From NCBI RefSeq assembly GCF_003347515.1, contig NZ_QEII01000312.1, forward strand, positions 110,768 to 174,767: a stretch of DNA of 64,000 nt, given 5' to 3'. The DNA comes from Rhodoferax ferrireducens (lineage in GTDB: Bacteria > Pseudomonadota > Gammaproteobacteria > Burkholderiales > Burkholderiaceae_C). Made by a program: the position numbers and the translations under genes. The notes beneath the pieces were generated by a model. The model searched no databases. It was not told the DNA's origin and worked only from the letters and a program-made list of their open reading frames with translations. How positions within the stretch are numbered: position 1 is the stretch's first letter; each line of letters starts with the position of its first letter. Of the stretch, positions 16,500-25,103 are shown piece by piece.

Positions 16500-16919
16500 A
16501 TGAGCGAAACACACAACATCCAACACATCCTGGTCAGCTACAAAACCGTGGCCGTGGTGGGCTTGAGCCCCAAGCCGCACCGCGCCAGTTTCGAGGTGGC
16601 GCACTACATGCAGACACAGGGCTGGCGCATCATCCCGGTCAACCCGGTGGCCGCCGCCAGCGGCGCGCCCATCCTCGGCGAGAAAGTCTATGCCACGCTG
16701 CTGGAGGCGGCGCAGCACGAAAAGATTGAGCTGGTGGACGTGTTCCGCAAATCCGAAGATGTGCCGCCGGTCGCGGCCCAGGCCATCGCCATTGGCGCCC
16801 AGGCTTTGTGGCTGCAACTGGGCATCGAAAATGCCGAGGCAGCCGCTGCAGCCGAAGCCGCCGGCCTGCGGGTGGTGCAGAACAAGTGCCTGCTGGTGGA
16901 ACACGCGCGGCAACGATAG
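16500..16919 (+). CDS. CoA-binding domain protein (YccU type)
   Basis: This is a 139-residue stand-alone CoA-binding (succinyl-CoA synthetase alpha-like) Rossmann domain. It shows VAVVGLSPKPHRASFEVAHY, MQTQGWRIIPVNP, LVDVFRKSEDVPPVAAQAI and the end VVQNKCLLVEHARQR. The Cys in QNKC is conserved in this small family. The function is unknown. It is probably a separate unit from the catabolic operon upstream and converges with the SMP-30 gene. Confidence 0.88.
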   Translation: MSETHNIQHILVSYKTVAVVGLSPKPHRASFEVAHYMQTQGWRIIPVNPVAAASGAPILGEKVYATLLEAAQHEKIELVDVFRKSEDVPPVAAQAIAIGAQALWLQLGIENAEAAAAAEAAGLRVVQNKCLLVEHARQR

Positions 16920-16944
16920 GCCAGGTACCCCACGGGCCATGGGT

Positions 16945-17877
16945 TCAAAGGCGCTGGTGAAGCTTCATCCCGGGCATATCCATCGCGATGCGTAAAACGT
17001 CCCCAGACGTGGCGTCTGTCGCGTACAGGGTCTTGCGATCCGCGCCGCCGAAAGCCAGATTGGTCAGTGAATGCCCCGGCGTACCGCACAGCACCTGAAC
17101 CGGTTCCGCTCGAGGGTTGAGAACCCAGATATAGGCCAGTCCGGGATTCGCCACCAGGAGACTCCCCGACTCGTCCATGGCCAGTCCATCCGGGCCACTC
17201 GGACCGTACGAAGTGAAAAACTGCCCGGCCTTGGAGACACTGCCATCGGCCAGCACGGGCATGCGCCAGACACAGTTGCCGCGGGTCACCGCCACGAACA
17301 GAAAGCGCTCGTCGGGCGACAACACAATCCCGTTGGGACTGGGTATGTTCGACAGCAGTAGATCCAGCCGACCTGCAGGTGTCAGCCGGTAGACGCGCCC
17401 GGTGGGGTCATGCAGTCCGGTCTGCCCCTGATCGGTGAAGTAAAGATTGCCTTGTGAATCAAGGATGAGATCGTTGACACCCTTGAAGCTTTCGGTGTTG
17501 CGCCGTGTCAGGAAGGGTCGCAACTCGCCACTGAGCACGTTGACCAGCATCAGCCCGTTGCGGTAGTCGGTCACCAGCAATTCGGCGGCGCTGATGAACT
17601 TCATGCCGTTAGGTTCGCCATCCCACTGCGCCACCAGATCCCATTCACCCTTGGGGTCGATACGAAACACGCGCCCGAATGGAATATCGCTCACATAGAG
17701 GTTGCCGGCATCGTCAAACACCGGGCCTTCAAGGAACGAGTCACTCTCACGCCCGCCCTGGTTGGCGTCACCCCACACGCTGCGCTGGGGCTGGCGATAG
17801 CGTTGGGGCAAGCTGGTGAACGTCTCCAGCGTGCGGACTTCAGGTGGATTCAAGAGAAACACGAGCGATCGCCCCAT
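16945..17877 (-). CDS. SMP-30/gluconolactonase-family protein
   Basis: The product is about 310 residues of six-bladed propeller sequence. Family motifs are SFLEGPVFDDAGNLYVSDIP (blade 1, metal-binding Glu), ELLVTDYRNGLMLVN, GVNDLILDSQGNLYFTDQGQ (metal Asn/Asp), PNGIVLSPDERFLFVAVTR and PDGLAMDESGSLLVANPG. Such proteins hydrolyse sugar or hydroxy-acid lactones. ATG 17877 is taken as start. A TTG extension to 17940 would overlap the upstream Bug gene. It is the last gene of a minus-strand set with two Bug proteins, a hydroxyacid dehydrogenase and an RraA-like aldolase, where lactone opening would make sense. Confidence 0.85.
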   Translation of the reverse strand: MGRSLVFLLNPPEVRTLETFTSLPQRYRQPQRSVWGDANQGGRESDSFLEGPVFDDAGNLYVSDIPFGRVFRIDPKGEWDLVAQWDGEPNGMKFISAAELLVTDYRNGLMLVNVLSGELRPFLTRRNTESFKGVNDLILDSQGNLYFTDQGQTGLHDPTGRVYRLTPAGRLDLLLSNIPSPNGIVLSPDERFLFVAVTRGNCVWRMPVLADGSVSKAGQFFTSYGPSGPDGLAMDESGSLLVANPGLAYIWVLNPRAEPVQVLCGTPGHSLTNLAFGGADRKTLYATDATSGDVLRIAMDMPGMKLHQRL

Positions 17878-17926
17878 GGTGAAATGATCAAAAGGTATAC
17901 CGCCTGGCCGGCTTGTCAACCGGGAT

Positions 17927-18913
17927 TTATTGTTTTTCAAACGCGGCGTTGGCCGTCACCTTGCCCCAGTTGTCGGTGCTGTCCCGGAGCATTCGCGCAA
18001 ACACGTCAGCGCCCACCTGGCGCGGCTCGGCGCCCATGCCTTCGGCAAATGTTTTCATGTCGCTGGACGCCATGGCCGTGGCAATTTCTTTTTGCAGGCG
18101 GGCCAGGATCTCGGGCGGTGTGCCTTTGGGCGCCCACAAACCGGTCCAGTTGACAATGCCGGGCCATTGGGTGCCGGCCTCCGTGAAGGTTGGCACCGCC
18201 GGCAAGGCCGACAGCCGCTTGTCGCCGCTGACCGCCAGCAGACGCAGCTTGACGCCTTTGACGTTGCCCATCAGACCCGTCGTGGAGGCGATCTGAAAAT
18301 CAATGGTGCTGGACAAAACCGCTTGCGTTGCCTCGCCCGCGCCCTTGAACGGGATGTGCATGAAATTCACACCGGCGGCAATGCCCAGCGCCTCGCTCGC
18401 AAAATGCGGCGTGGTGCCTGGCCCGCCCGTGCCATACGTCACTTGATTGGGCTTGCGTTTGGCCTCCGCCAGCAAATCGGTCAGGGTTATGAAGGGCGAC
18501 TGCGCATTCACGGCCAAAGCCATGGGCGCGAAGACAAACGCGCCCACTGGCAGCAGATCCACCGCCGGGTCAAACGGCAGTTTCTTGAAAATGTGCGGCA
18601 ACAGCGAGAACGTGGTGTCGTTGGCCATCAGGGTGTAACCATCCGCCGGTGATTGCGCCACTTGCGCGGCGCCGATGGTGCCGGTGGCACCCGCCTTGTT
18701 CTCGATGAAAAAACTCTGACCCGTCTGCTCGGTGAGTTTTTGCGCCATTTTTCGCGTGACCAGATCCACGGCGCCGCCGGGGCCATAGGGCACGACGATC
18801 TTGACGGGCTTGCTGGGCCAGGCCGGTTGCGCCTGTGCCGCGCTGGTGGCTAAGCCCAGTGCGGCCAAGGCACAGCCAGCGAAGACAGATCGGCGAGTTG
18901 ATTTACAAAACAT
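17927..18913 (-). CDS. Bug/TctC-family periplasmic binding protein
   Basis: The 328-residue binding protein has a signal peptide (FAGCALAALGLATSAAQAQ). The Bug-family ligand loop is KPVKIVVPYGPGGAVDLVTR. Further motifs are FFIENKAGATGTIGAAQVAQ and NFMHIPFKGAGEATQAVLSS. AGGAG precedes ATG 18913. Family members bind carboxylates and in most cases lack adjacent TctA/TctB permease genes, as here. It lies between the lactonase gene and the tail of a deleted sister gene. Confidence 0.92.
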   Translation of the reverse strand: MFCKSTRRSVFAGCALAALGLATSAAQAQPAWPSKPVKIVVPYGPGGAVDLVTRKMAQKLTEQTGQSFFIENKAGATGTIGAAQVAQSPADGYTLMANDTTFSLLPHIFKKLPFDPAVDLLPVGAFVFAPMALAVNAQSPFITLTDLLAEAKRKPNQVTYGTGGPGTTPHFASEALGIAAGVNFMHIPFKGAGEATQAVLSSTIDFQIASTTGLMGNVKGVKLRLLAVSGDKRLSALPAVPTFTEAGTQWPGIVNWTGLWAPKGTPPEILARLQKEIATAMASSDMKTFAEGMGAEPRQVGADVFARMLRDSTDNWGKVTANAAFEKQ

Positions 18914-18935
18914 GGCAGTCTCCTATTAATAATCA

Positions 18936-18995
18936 TCAATCCAGTGTGATGCCCGACGTCTTGATCACGCGGGCCCATTTGAGGCGGGCATGGCT
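18936..18995 (-). pseudogene. C-terminal remnant of a second Bug/TctC-family gene
   Basis: On the minus strand these 60 bases read ARLKWARVIKTSGITLD followed by TGA. This is the standard Bug-protein C-terminus; compare IARWAPIIKESGAKLD in the intact gene at 20688. No upstream part remains, because the hydroxyacid dehydrogenase begins its own end at 19007. The rest of the gene was therefore lost. Confidence 0.7.
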
Positions 18996-19006
18996 GTGTT
19001 TGGGTT

Positions 19007-19957
19007 TCAGGCTGCGACGGGCGCATGGCTTTGCAAGACCGCCAGGGTATTCTTGGCAGCGGCCACCCCCATATTCACATAGGCGTCGCTGGTGACGCCA
19101 CCGATGTGCGGGCTCAGGATGAAGCCAGGCTGGTCATGAAAGATGTGCGGTACGGTCATCGGTTCGACGCCGAAGCTGTCCAGCCCGGCCATGGCCACCT
19201 GCCCGCCGCGCACCGCCGCCAGCAGCGCGAGTTCGTCGATCAAGCCACCGCGCGCCGTGTTGATCACAATGACGCCTTTTTTGCACCGCGCCAGCGTGTC
19301 GGCATTGAGCAATTGCTTGTTCTCGGCGGTCAGGGGGCAATGCAGCGAAATTGCGTCGGCCTCGCGCCATAGCGTGTCCAGATCAACCGCCTGGATGTAA
19401 GCCAGCAGATTTTTCGCGAATGGGTCAAAGCCGATCACGCGCATGCCCATGGCATCGGCCATCTTCGCAAAGCGTTGGCCAATGGCCCCCAGGCCGATCA
19501 GGCCAATGGTGCGGCCGCCCAGCTCCAGACTCTTGTGGCTCGCCTTGTCCCAATGCCCGGCGTGCATGCGCGCGTTGAGCTGCACCACCGACTTGGCACA
19601 CGCCAGCAGCATGGCCAGCGCCTGCTCCGCCACCGCTGCGGCGTTGACGCCGACCGCCGCCGTGACGGCGATGCCACGCGCTCTGGCCGCATCCTTGTCG
19701 ATGGTGTCAGTGCCGCTACCATGCTTGGAGATGACCTTGAGCGACGGCGAGGCATCCATCAGCTCCGCCGTGATGCTGCTGTAGCGCACGATATAGGCCA
19801 CGGGATCGTGGCGCCAGGCCAAGGCGATCAAGTCGGGCACCTGGGGCGTCTTGCCGGCGTAGACCAGCTCATAGTCCGTGAGCAGCGCCACCGCCTGCGG
19901 CGCCAGATCGGCCGCGGTGACGATGATCACCGGTTTGCGGTTCAGGGCTTGCTGCAT
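19007..19957 (-). CDS. D-isomer-specific 2-hydroxyacid dehydrogenase
   Basis: The 316-residue product has both halves of the family. The catalytic domain comes first (VAYIVRYSSITAELMDAS, ISKHGSGTDTIDKDAARARG). The NAD domain has GRTIGLIGLGAIGQRFAKMA, the catalytic Arg in INTARGGLIDE, and the Glu/His relay ending in LSPHIGGVTSDAYVNMG. It resembles phosphoglycerate dehydrogenase and hydroxypyruvate/glyoxylate reductases without the ACT domain. ATG 19957 (MQQALNRKP) begins 5 bp after the RraA stop, so the two are co-transcribed. In context it interconverts a 2-oxo and 2-hydroxy acid. Confidence 0.9.
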   Translation of the reverse strand: MQQALNRKPVIIVTAADLAPQAVALLTDYELVYAGKTPQVPDLIALAWRHDPVAYIVRYSSITAELMDASPSLKVISKHGSGTDTIDKDAARARGIAVTAAVGVNAAAVAEQALAMLLACAKSVVQLNARMHAGHWDKASHKSLELGGRTIGLIGLGAIGQRFAKMADAMGMRVIGFDPFAKNLLAYIQAVDLDTLWREADAISLHCPLTAENKQLLNADTLARCKKGVIVINTARGGLIDELALLAAVRGGQVAMAGLDSFGVEPMTVPHIFHDQPGFILSPHIGGVTSDAYVNMGVAAAKNTLAVLQSHAPVAA

Positions 19958-19962
19958 GGCGC

Positions 19963-20646
19963 TCACAGGCTTTCTCCCTCTTTCAGCACCCCGGCGCTCA
20001 CCAGTGAAGCGGTCAACCACGAGGCACGGGTCTTGCCTTCCTTGATGGCCGCAATGCGCTTGGCCTCGGCCACGACTTTATGCGCAGCCAAAGGCAGCAA
20101 GGATTCAATCTTCTCGCGCTCCACCACCACGACACCATCGCCGTCGCCAATGATGAAATCACCGGGATTCACCGTCACGCCGCCGACCGATACCGGGTGG
20201 CCGATGCGCCCGCCAACTTGCTTGGTCGGGCCGTTGGGATTGGTGCCGACCGAGAACACGGGATAGTCCATCTCGTCAATCTCCAGGCTGTCGCGCACGG
20301 CGCCATCCATCACCACACCCGCCAGGCCAAGCTGCTTGCAGGCCGTCATCATGATGGTGCCCATCAAGGCCGCGCTCTGGTCACCCTTGCCGTCGATCAC
20401 CAGCACGTCACCGGGTTTGGCCAGCGCCATGGCAGCGTGGATCATGAGGTTGTCGCCGGGACGCACTTCCACGGTGAAGGCCGGTCCCGCCACTTTCATA
20501 CGCGGTCGCAGTGCCGCAATGCGGCCATGCAGCGCGCCGCGGCGGCCCGCCACGTCGGAGAATATGGCGGGCTGGTACTGCGCGGCTTGGGCGATGATGT
20601 CGGCGCTCACGCGGGGGAAGTCTTTGATGATGTCTGAAAGATTCAT
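19963..20646 (-). CDS. RraA-like 4-hydroxy-4-methyl-2-oxoglutarate aldolase/oxaloacetate decarboxylase family
   Basis: The protein has 227 residues. It shows the RraA/HMG-aldolase core: GDNLMIHAAMALAKPGDVLV, DGKGDQSAALMGTIMMTACK, GVVMDGAVRDSLEI (metal and substrate residues) and GVTVNPGDFIIGDGDGVVVV. RraA-like proteins of catabolic clusters are metal-dependent class II pyruvate aldolases or oxaloacetate decarboxylases, not RNase E inhibitors. MNLSDIIKDF at 20646 is taken as start. It is co-transcribed with the hydroxyacid dehydrogenase. Confidence 0.9.
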   Translation of the reverse strand: MNLSDIIKDFPRVSADIIAQAAQYQPAIFSDVAGRRGALHGRIAALRPRMKVAGPAFTVEVRPGDNLMIHAAMALAKPGDVLVIDGKGDQSAALMGTIMMTACKQLGLAGVVMDGAVRDSLEIDEMDYPVFSVGTNPNGPTKQVGGRIGHPVSVGGVTVNPGDFIIGDGDGVVVVEREKIESLLPLAAHKVVAEAKRIAAIKEGKTRASWLTASLVSAGVLKEGESL

Positions 20647-20687
20647 GGGAGTGGTCCTGGATGAGGGGGGCGAAAATCGGGGGCTGT

Positions 20688-21656
20688 TCAATCCAGTTTG
20701 GCGCCAGACTCTTTGATGATGGGTGCCCAGCGCGCGATGTCGCTTTTGATCAGGGCCGAAAACTGCTCGGGTGTACCGCCCAGTACATCGGCACCCTGTT
20801 CTCCAAGCTTTTTCTTGACGTCAGCGCTTTGCAGCGCCTTGTTGATCTCGGTGTTCAGGCGCACCACGATGTCTTTGGGCACCGCGGTAGGCGCCACAAA
20901 ACCGAACCAGGTGACGGCTTCAAAGCCTTTGTAGCCCGATTCAGCGACCGTGGGCACCTGCGGCAGATCGTCCACGCGGTTCAGCGAGGTGACGGCAAGC
21001 GCGCGCATCTTGCCATTTTTGATGTGCCCGAGCAGTGTCGGCACCGACGACATGTAGAGCTGCACCTGGCCGCCAATCAGGTCGGTGCTCGCCTGGGCTG
21101 CGCCCTTGTACGGAATATGCGTGAACTTGACGCCAGCCGTCTTCTGAAACAGCTCGCTGGCCAGGTGCGCCACCGTACCGTTGCCCGGCGAGGCAAAGTT
21201 GAGGGAAGCGGGCTTGGCCTTGCTCGCGTTGACGATGTCGGCCAGCGTCTTGTAGGGCGAATCGGCCGCCACCACCAAGACGAGCGGGGCACTGGCCACC
21301 AGACCCACGGGCGCCAGGTCCTTCAGCGAGTCGTAAGGCATCTTGCTGTACAGCGTGGGGTTGATGGCCAAGTTGCTGGTCTGGCCCAGCGCCAGGGTGT
21401 AACCATCACCAGCGGCCTTGGCGGCCGCGTCGACCCCGAGGTTGCCGCCGCTACCGGGTTTGTTTTCGACCACAAAACTCCAACCCAGCGTGCTTGAGAG
21501 CTTGTTGGTGACATCGCGCGCAATGATGTCGGTGCCGCCGCCGGCGGGGAACGGCACGATCACGCGAATCGGCTTGTTGGGGTAATTCTGGGCAAAAACG
21601 GGGAAGGCCAGACTGGCGAATAAAGTGGCCAGAAGGCCGCGACGCAGCAATGTCAT
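20688..21656 (-). CDS. Bug/TctC-family periplasmic binding protein
   Basis: The product is 322 residues with a signal peptide (LLATLFASLAFPVFAQ). It has the Bug ligand loop KPIRVIVPFPAGGGTDIIAR, then VVENKPGSGGNLGVDAAAKA, THIPYKGAAQASTDLIGGQ and the C-terminus RWAPIIKESGAKLD. It is the first gene of the minus-strand cluster, divergent from the IclR regulator, and is the likely uptake receptor for that pathway. No TctAB genes lie in the window. Confidence 0.92.
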   Translation of the reverse strand: MTLLRRGLLATLFASLAFPVFAQNYPNKPIRVIVPFPAGGGTDIIARDVTNKLSSTLGWSFVVENKPGSGGNLGVDAAAKAAGDGYTLALGQTSNLAINPTLYSKMPYDSLKDLAPVGLVASAPLVLVVAADSPYKTLADIVNASKAKPASLNFASPGNGTVAHLASELFQKTAGVKFTHIPYKGAAQASTDLIGGQVQLYMSSVPTLLGHIKNGKMRALAVTSLNRVDDLPQVPTVAESGYKGFEAVTWFGFVAPTAVPKDIVVRLNTEINKALQSADVKKKLGEQGADVLGGTPEQFSALIKSDIARWAPIIKESGAKLD

Positions 21657-21724
21657 GAGATGTCTCCTGAGTTATTGAAATGACGATGCGAATTTTCTTG
21701 CCATGTTTCATTCATCGCAATACA

Positions 21725-21741
21725 GTTGCACCTGACGCAAC
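21725..21741. promoter_or_regulatory. Short inverted repeat in the Bug/IclR divergent promoter
   Basis: GTTGC (21725-21729) and GCAAC (21737-21741) flank a 7-base spacer, 12 bases before the IclR start. It is a weak candidate site for autoregulation by the IclR protein. Confidence 0.25.
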
Positions 21742-21753
21742 AAAGACCACAGA

Positions 21754-22524
21754 ATGAAGTCACTCACATCTGCCGCAGAAACCCTGACAGGCATTGAAGA
21801 AACCGGCGGCGTGATTGCCGTTACACGGGCATTACGCCTGCTGGAAGCCTTTGGCGTCAACGATGCTCACCTGACGCTGGCCGAGTTGAGCCGCCGTACC
21901 GGCCTGCACAAAACCACGGCCTTGCGCATCGCACGCACATTGGCGAGCGACCACTATCTGGTGCAAAAAGACGACGGCAGTTGGCGACTGGGCCGGGCCG
22001 CAGGCTGGCTGGGCGCGTGCTACCAGGCAACCTTCGACGTGCATGACGTGGTCGAACCCGTGCTGCGTGAACTCACCGTCCAGACCGGCGAGAGCGCTTC
22101 GTTCTATGTACGCGAGGGCAACCAGCGCACCTGCCTGGCCCGGGTTGATGGCCCGCGCACCATCCGCCATCACGTGCGCGTGGGTATCGGACTGCCGCTG
22201 GACCTGGGCGCACCGGGGCGTGTGATTCTGGCGTTTTCCGGGGAGCCCGGCGAACCGTATGAATCCATTCGCCAGCGGGGCTACCACCTCTCGCTCGGCG
22301 AACGTGAACCCGAGGTGTCAAGCGTGTCAGCACCGGTGTTCGGCATGCAGTGGCGGCTGCTGGGCTCGGTCTGCATTTCGGGCCCCACCTCGCGTTTGAC
22401 AGAAGCGCGCTTGCTGGAATTGAGTCAAACCGTCATCCAGGCGGCCAATCAACTTTCCTACGCGCTGGCGGGTAGCCGCAAGCCCGCACCACGGACGGAC
22501 AGTGCGGCCACCTGGCATCCATAG
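21754..22524 (+). CDS. IclR-family transcriptional regulator
   Basis: The product has 256 residues. The N-terminal winged helix is VTRALRLLEAFGVNDAHLTL, LAELSRRTGLHKTTALRIAR. The IclR effector domain has the ligand pocket region RVDGPRTIRHHVRVGIGLPL and the end VSSVSAPVFGMQWRLLGSVC. It is divergent from the Bug/RraA/dehydrogenase/lactonase genes and most likely controls them. It converges with the LacI-type gene. ATG 21754 gives an N-terminal extension of about 20 residues, common in the family. Confidence 0.9.
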   Translation: MKSLTSAAETLTGIEETGGVIAVTRALRLLEAFGVNDAHLTLAELSRRTGLHKTTALRIARTLASDHYLVQKDDGSWRLGRAAGWLGACYQATFDVHDVVEPVLRELTVQTGESASFYVREGNQRTCLARVDGPRTIRHHVRVGIGLPLDLGAPGRVILAFSGEPGEPYESIRQRGYHLSLGEREPEVSSVSAPVFGMQWRLLGSVCISGPTSRLTEARLLELSQTVIQAANQLSYALAGSRKPAPRTDSAATWHP

Positions 22525-22544
22525 TCGTCCACGCGGGCGGGTCT

Positions 22545-23540
22545 TCAGGCCGTGCCCCGTTCCACGATAGAGAAGCCGATGTCGACAATGGGCTGCGCAA
22601 CGGTGCGGCCTTCGGCTCGGTCGACGATGTACTGCGCGGCCGTCTGACCGATGCGGGTGCCATCGATGCGTACCGTCGTCAAGGCCGGCTGCAGGCTGGC
22701 GGCAAACTCCATGTCGCCCAAGCCCACGATGGCCAGCTGCTGGGGCACCGCGATTCCACGCGCCTGGGCCTCAATGAGCACACCCAGGGCCAGCATGTCG
22801 GAGCTGCAGAACACCGAATCGATGCCCTCCGGATGGTTCAGCAGTTGCGCCAGCCCGGCCCGCCCGGAGCCCAGAGTCGTGGGGGGCGGGGCCAGGTAGG
22901 TCGGCAGCTCGGCCTCCAGGCCCAAGGTGCGACTCATGCGCCGAAAGCCATCGCTGCGACGCCGCGCGCGCTCGTCGCTGCCGCACAGTAGCGCCGTCCG
23001 GCGGTAACCCCGCTGGTGCAGGTAGGCGCATACCGAGGCACCAATACCCTCGTTCGAGAATCCCACCAGCATATCAATGGGCGTGGGTGTCAGGTCCCAG
23101 GTTTCCACCACCGGGATGCCGGAGGCGAGCAACTGACGCCGACCGGCCGGGGAATGCATGATGCCGGTGAGCACGATGCCGTCGGGTCGGCGGCGGATGA
23201 TGGCGTCGAGCAGCGCATCCTCCCGCAAGGCGTCGTAGCCGCTCTGGCCGATCATCAGTTGGTAGCCCTTGGCGTCAAGCGCCTGGTTGAGGGACTGGAT
23301 GGTTTCCTGGAACACCGGACCGACCAGGGTGGGCAGTACCGCGGCAACCAAGCGCGCACGCGATGAACGCAGGCTGCCGGCCATGCCGTTGGGAACAAAA
23401 CCCGTGCGCTGCACCGCTTCCTGGACTTTGGCATGCATCGCGGGCGACACCCGTTCGGGGTGGTTCAGCGCACGTGACACGGTCATGGCGGACACCCCCG
23501 CCAGCCGGGCGACATCGTGAATAGTAAAGGCTTGCGACAT
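22545..23540 (-). CDS. LacI-family sugar regulator
   Basis: The product has 331 residues. The N-terminal LacI helix-turn-helix and hinge are textbook: TIHDVARLAGVSAMTVSRAL, NHPERVSPAMHAKVQEAVQR. The periplasmic-binding-protein-like effector domain includes SVFCSSDMLALGVLIEAQAR and VGLGDMEFAASLQPALTTVR. MSQAFTIHDV (ATG 23540) is preferred to the upstream start at 23567. It is divergent from the sugar ABC/GH31 operon. A near-perfect LacI-type operator lies in the shared gap, so it is the probable local repressor. Confidence 0.92.
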   Translation of the reverse strand: MSQAFTIHDVARLAGVSAMTVSRALNHPERVSPAMHAKVQEAVQRTGFVPNGMAGSLRSSRARLVAAVLPTLVGPVFQETIQSLNQALDAKGYQLMIGQSGYDALREDALLDAIIRRRPDGIVLTGIMHSPAGRRQLLASGIPVVETWDLTPTPIDMLVGFSNEGIGASVCAYLHQRGYRRTALLCGSDERARRRSDGFRRMSRTLGLEAELPTYLAPPPTTLGSGRAGLAQLLNHPEGIDSVFCSSDMLALGVLIEAQARGIAVPQQLAIVGLGDMEFAASLQPALTTVRIDGTRIGQTAAQYIVDRAEGRTVAQPIVDIGFSIVERGTA

Positions 23541-23579
23541 GGGGGGATTGTCTACCAAAAAACCCATCCTGCAATACCA

Positions 23580-23595
23580 TTGTTATGGATACCAA
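23580..23595. promoter_or_regulatory. Second, imperfect LacI-type operator
   Basis: TTGTTATGGATACCAA resembles the better site 125 bp away in both half-sites (TTGTTA and TACCAA versus TAACAA). It lies 40 bp upstream of the lacI-type start, so it may serve autoregulation or looping. Confidence 0.4.
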
Positions 23596-23704
23596 AGCCG
23601 GTTCAATGTGATCGCATGGACCTTCTTGCCGGCTGTGATTGCCAATACTACAAGGGTAAACCCCATATTTTCAAATGCTTTTCGGCATTAATATTTACAT
23701 CAAA

Positions 23705-23720
23705 TTGTTACCGATAACAA
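23705..23720. promoter_or_regulatory. LacI-type operator before the sugar ABC operon
   Basis: TTGTTACCGATAACAA is palindromic at seven of eight base pairs and has the central CG typical of LacI-family operators. It lies 82 bases before the binding-protein start codon. Confidence 0.6.
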
Positions 23721-23801
23721 ATCCAGATTTAACGCACCCTTTCCTATCCGCCCCATGCTGAACACGCCTTCGCATTCCACTCCCCACCACGAAAGAAGAC
23801 C

Positions 23802-25103
23802 ATGAAACTCCAATCTTTATCCTCCGTGCCGTGTTTGACCAAAACAGCCTTGGGCGCGGGCCTGCTGGGCTTGGCCGCCGTTGCGCTGCCTGTCGCCGTA
23901 CACGCCGAAATCCGCGTCATGTGTTATCAGGACGCCAACGAGTGCGACGTGACCGCCGACCTCATCAAACGTTACGAAGCGCAAAACGCCGGTGCCAAGG
24001 TGATTCTTGACGTCGTCCCGTTCAAAACGATCATTGAGCAGCTACCGGTGCAACTGGCCGCGGGACAGGGACCGGATATCGCACGTCTCACCGACCTGGG
24101 TGGGCTGTCGAAATACTACCTGGACATCAGCCCCTACCTGAAAGACCGCAAGTACTGGGAAGCGAACTTCGGTGCAACCCTGCCCTGGCTGCGGCCCAGC
24201 GCGGGCGACAAAGGTATCTATGGCTTCATGTCCCAGTTGACGATGACCGGCCCGTTCGTCAACAAGACCCTGTTTGAGCAGGCCAAGATCCCCATGCCCG
24301 GCCCCAAGGCCACTTGGGATGAGTGGGCCGACGCGGCGCGCAAGGTGGCCAAGGCCACGCAGACCCCGGCCGCCATGGCCTGGGACCGCTCCGGCCACCG
24401 CTTCGCCGGTCCGGCCATCAGCTATGGCGCCAAGATCTTCGACGCCAAGGGCAACCTCGCGCTGGATGACGGCTACAAGACAGCCGTGCACAAGTTCGTC
24501 GCTTGGCACAAGGACGGCACCATTCTCAAGGACGTGTGGGGCGGTTCGGGCGGCTCCAGCTATGCCGATACCGTGGGCGAGTTCAAGAATGGCCGCCTGG
24601 TGATGGCGCTGTCAGGCTCCTGGCAGATCGCCCGCATGCAAAAGGAAATCGGCAATGCGTTCGACTGGGTCGCCGTGCCCAACCCCTGCGGCCCGGCCGC
24701 CTGCACCGGCATGCCCGGCGGCGCGGCCTGGGCGGCGCTGAAGACGAGCAAGTCGCCGAAGGAAGTTGGCCAGTTCCTCGACTTCATGGCCCAGGAGGCC
24801 AACGTGGCCGAGTTTGCCTCCAGGACCAACAACATCCCGGCCCACGCGGGTGTGGCCAAAAAGGGCGTGACTTACCCTAGCGCCGGTCCTGCCGCCCAAG
24901 CGGCCCTCGGCGTCTTCACCAGCGGCACCGCGACGCTGGCGCCCCCCGCCTATGCGCTGCAGGGCTACAAATACAACCGCGCCATCATGCTGCCCACCGT
25001 GACCCGCGTCACCCAAGCCATCGTGGGCGAGATCAGCGTGGACGAAGCCGTGACCAAGATCAGCACCGACATGGCCGAAGCGGTCAAGCAGGCAGAGAAA
25101 TAG
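23802..25103 (+). CDS. Sugar ABC transporter periplasmic binding protein
   Basis: The product has 433 residues. A signal peptide (GAGLLGLAAVALPVAVHA) precedes a family-1 solute-binding protein domain. This contains LIKRYEAQNAGAKVILDVVP, AGQGPDIARLTDLGGL, TWDEWADAARKVAKATQTPA and GRLVMALSGSWQIARM. Such proteins bind di- or oligosaccharides for CUT1 transporters. The gene is followed by two permeases, an ATPase and a GH31 enzyme. AAAGAAG precedes ATG 23802. Confidence 0.92.
   Translation: MKLQSLSSVPCLTKTALGAGLLGLAAVALPVAVHAEIRVMCYQDANECDVTADLIKRYEAQNAGAKVILDVVPFKTIIEQLPVQLAAGQGPDIARLTDLGGLSKYYLDISPYLKDRKYWEANFGATLPWLRPSAGDKGIYGFMSQLTMTGPFVNKTLFEQAKIPMPGPKATWDEWADAARKVAKATQTPAAMAWDRSGHRFAGPAISYGAKIFDAKGNLALDDGYKTAVHKFVAWHKDGTILKDVWGGSGGSSYADTVGEFKNGRLVMALSGSWQIARMQKEIGNAFDWVAVPNPCGPAACTGMPGGAAWAALKTSKSPKEVGQFLDFMAQEANVAEFASRTNNIPAHAGVAKKGVTYPSAGPAAQAALGVFTSGTATLAPPAYALQGYKYNRAIMLPTVTRVTQAIVGEISVDEAVTKISTDMAEAVKQAEK

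Noticed and set aside
19963..20646. RraA as a regulator of RNase E
   Set aside because: The protein sits in a catabolic cluster and carries the metal-dependent aldolase core, so the aldolase/decarboxylase reading is preferred.
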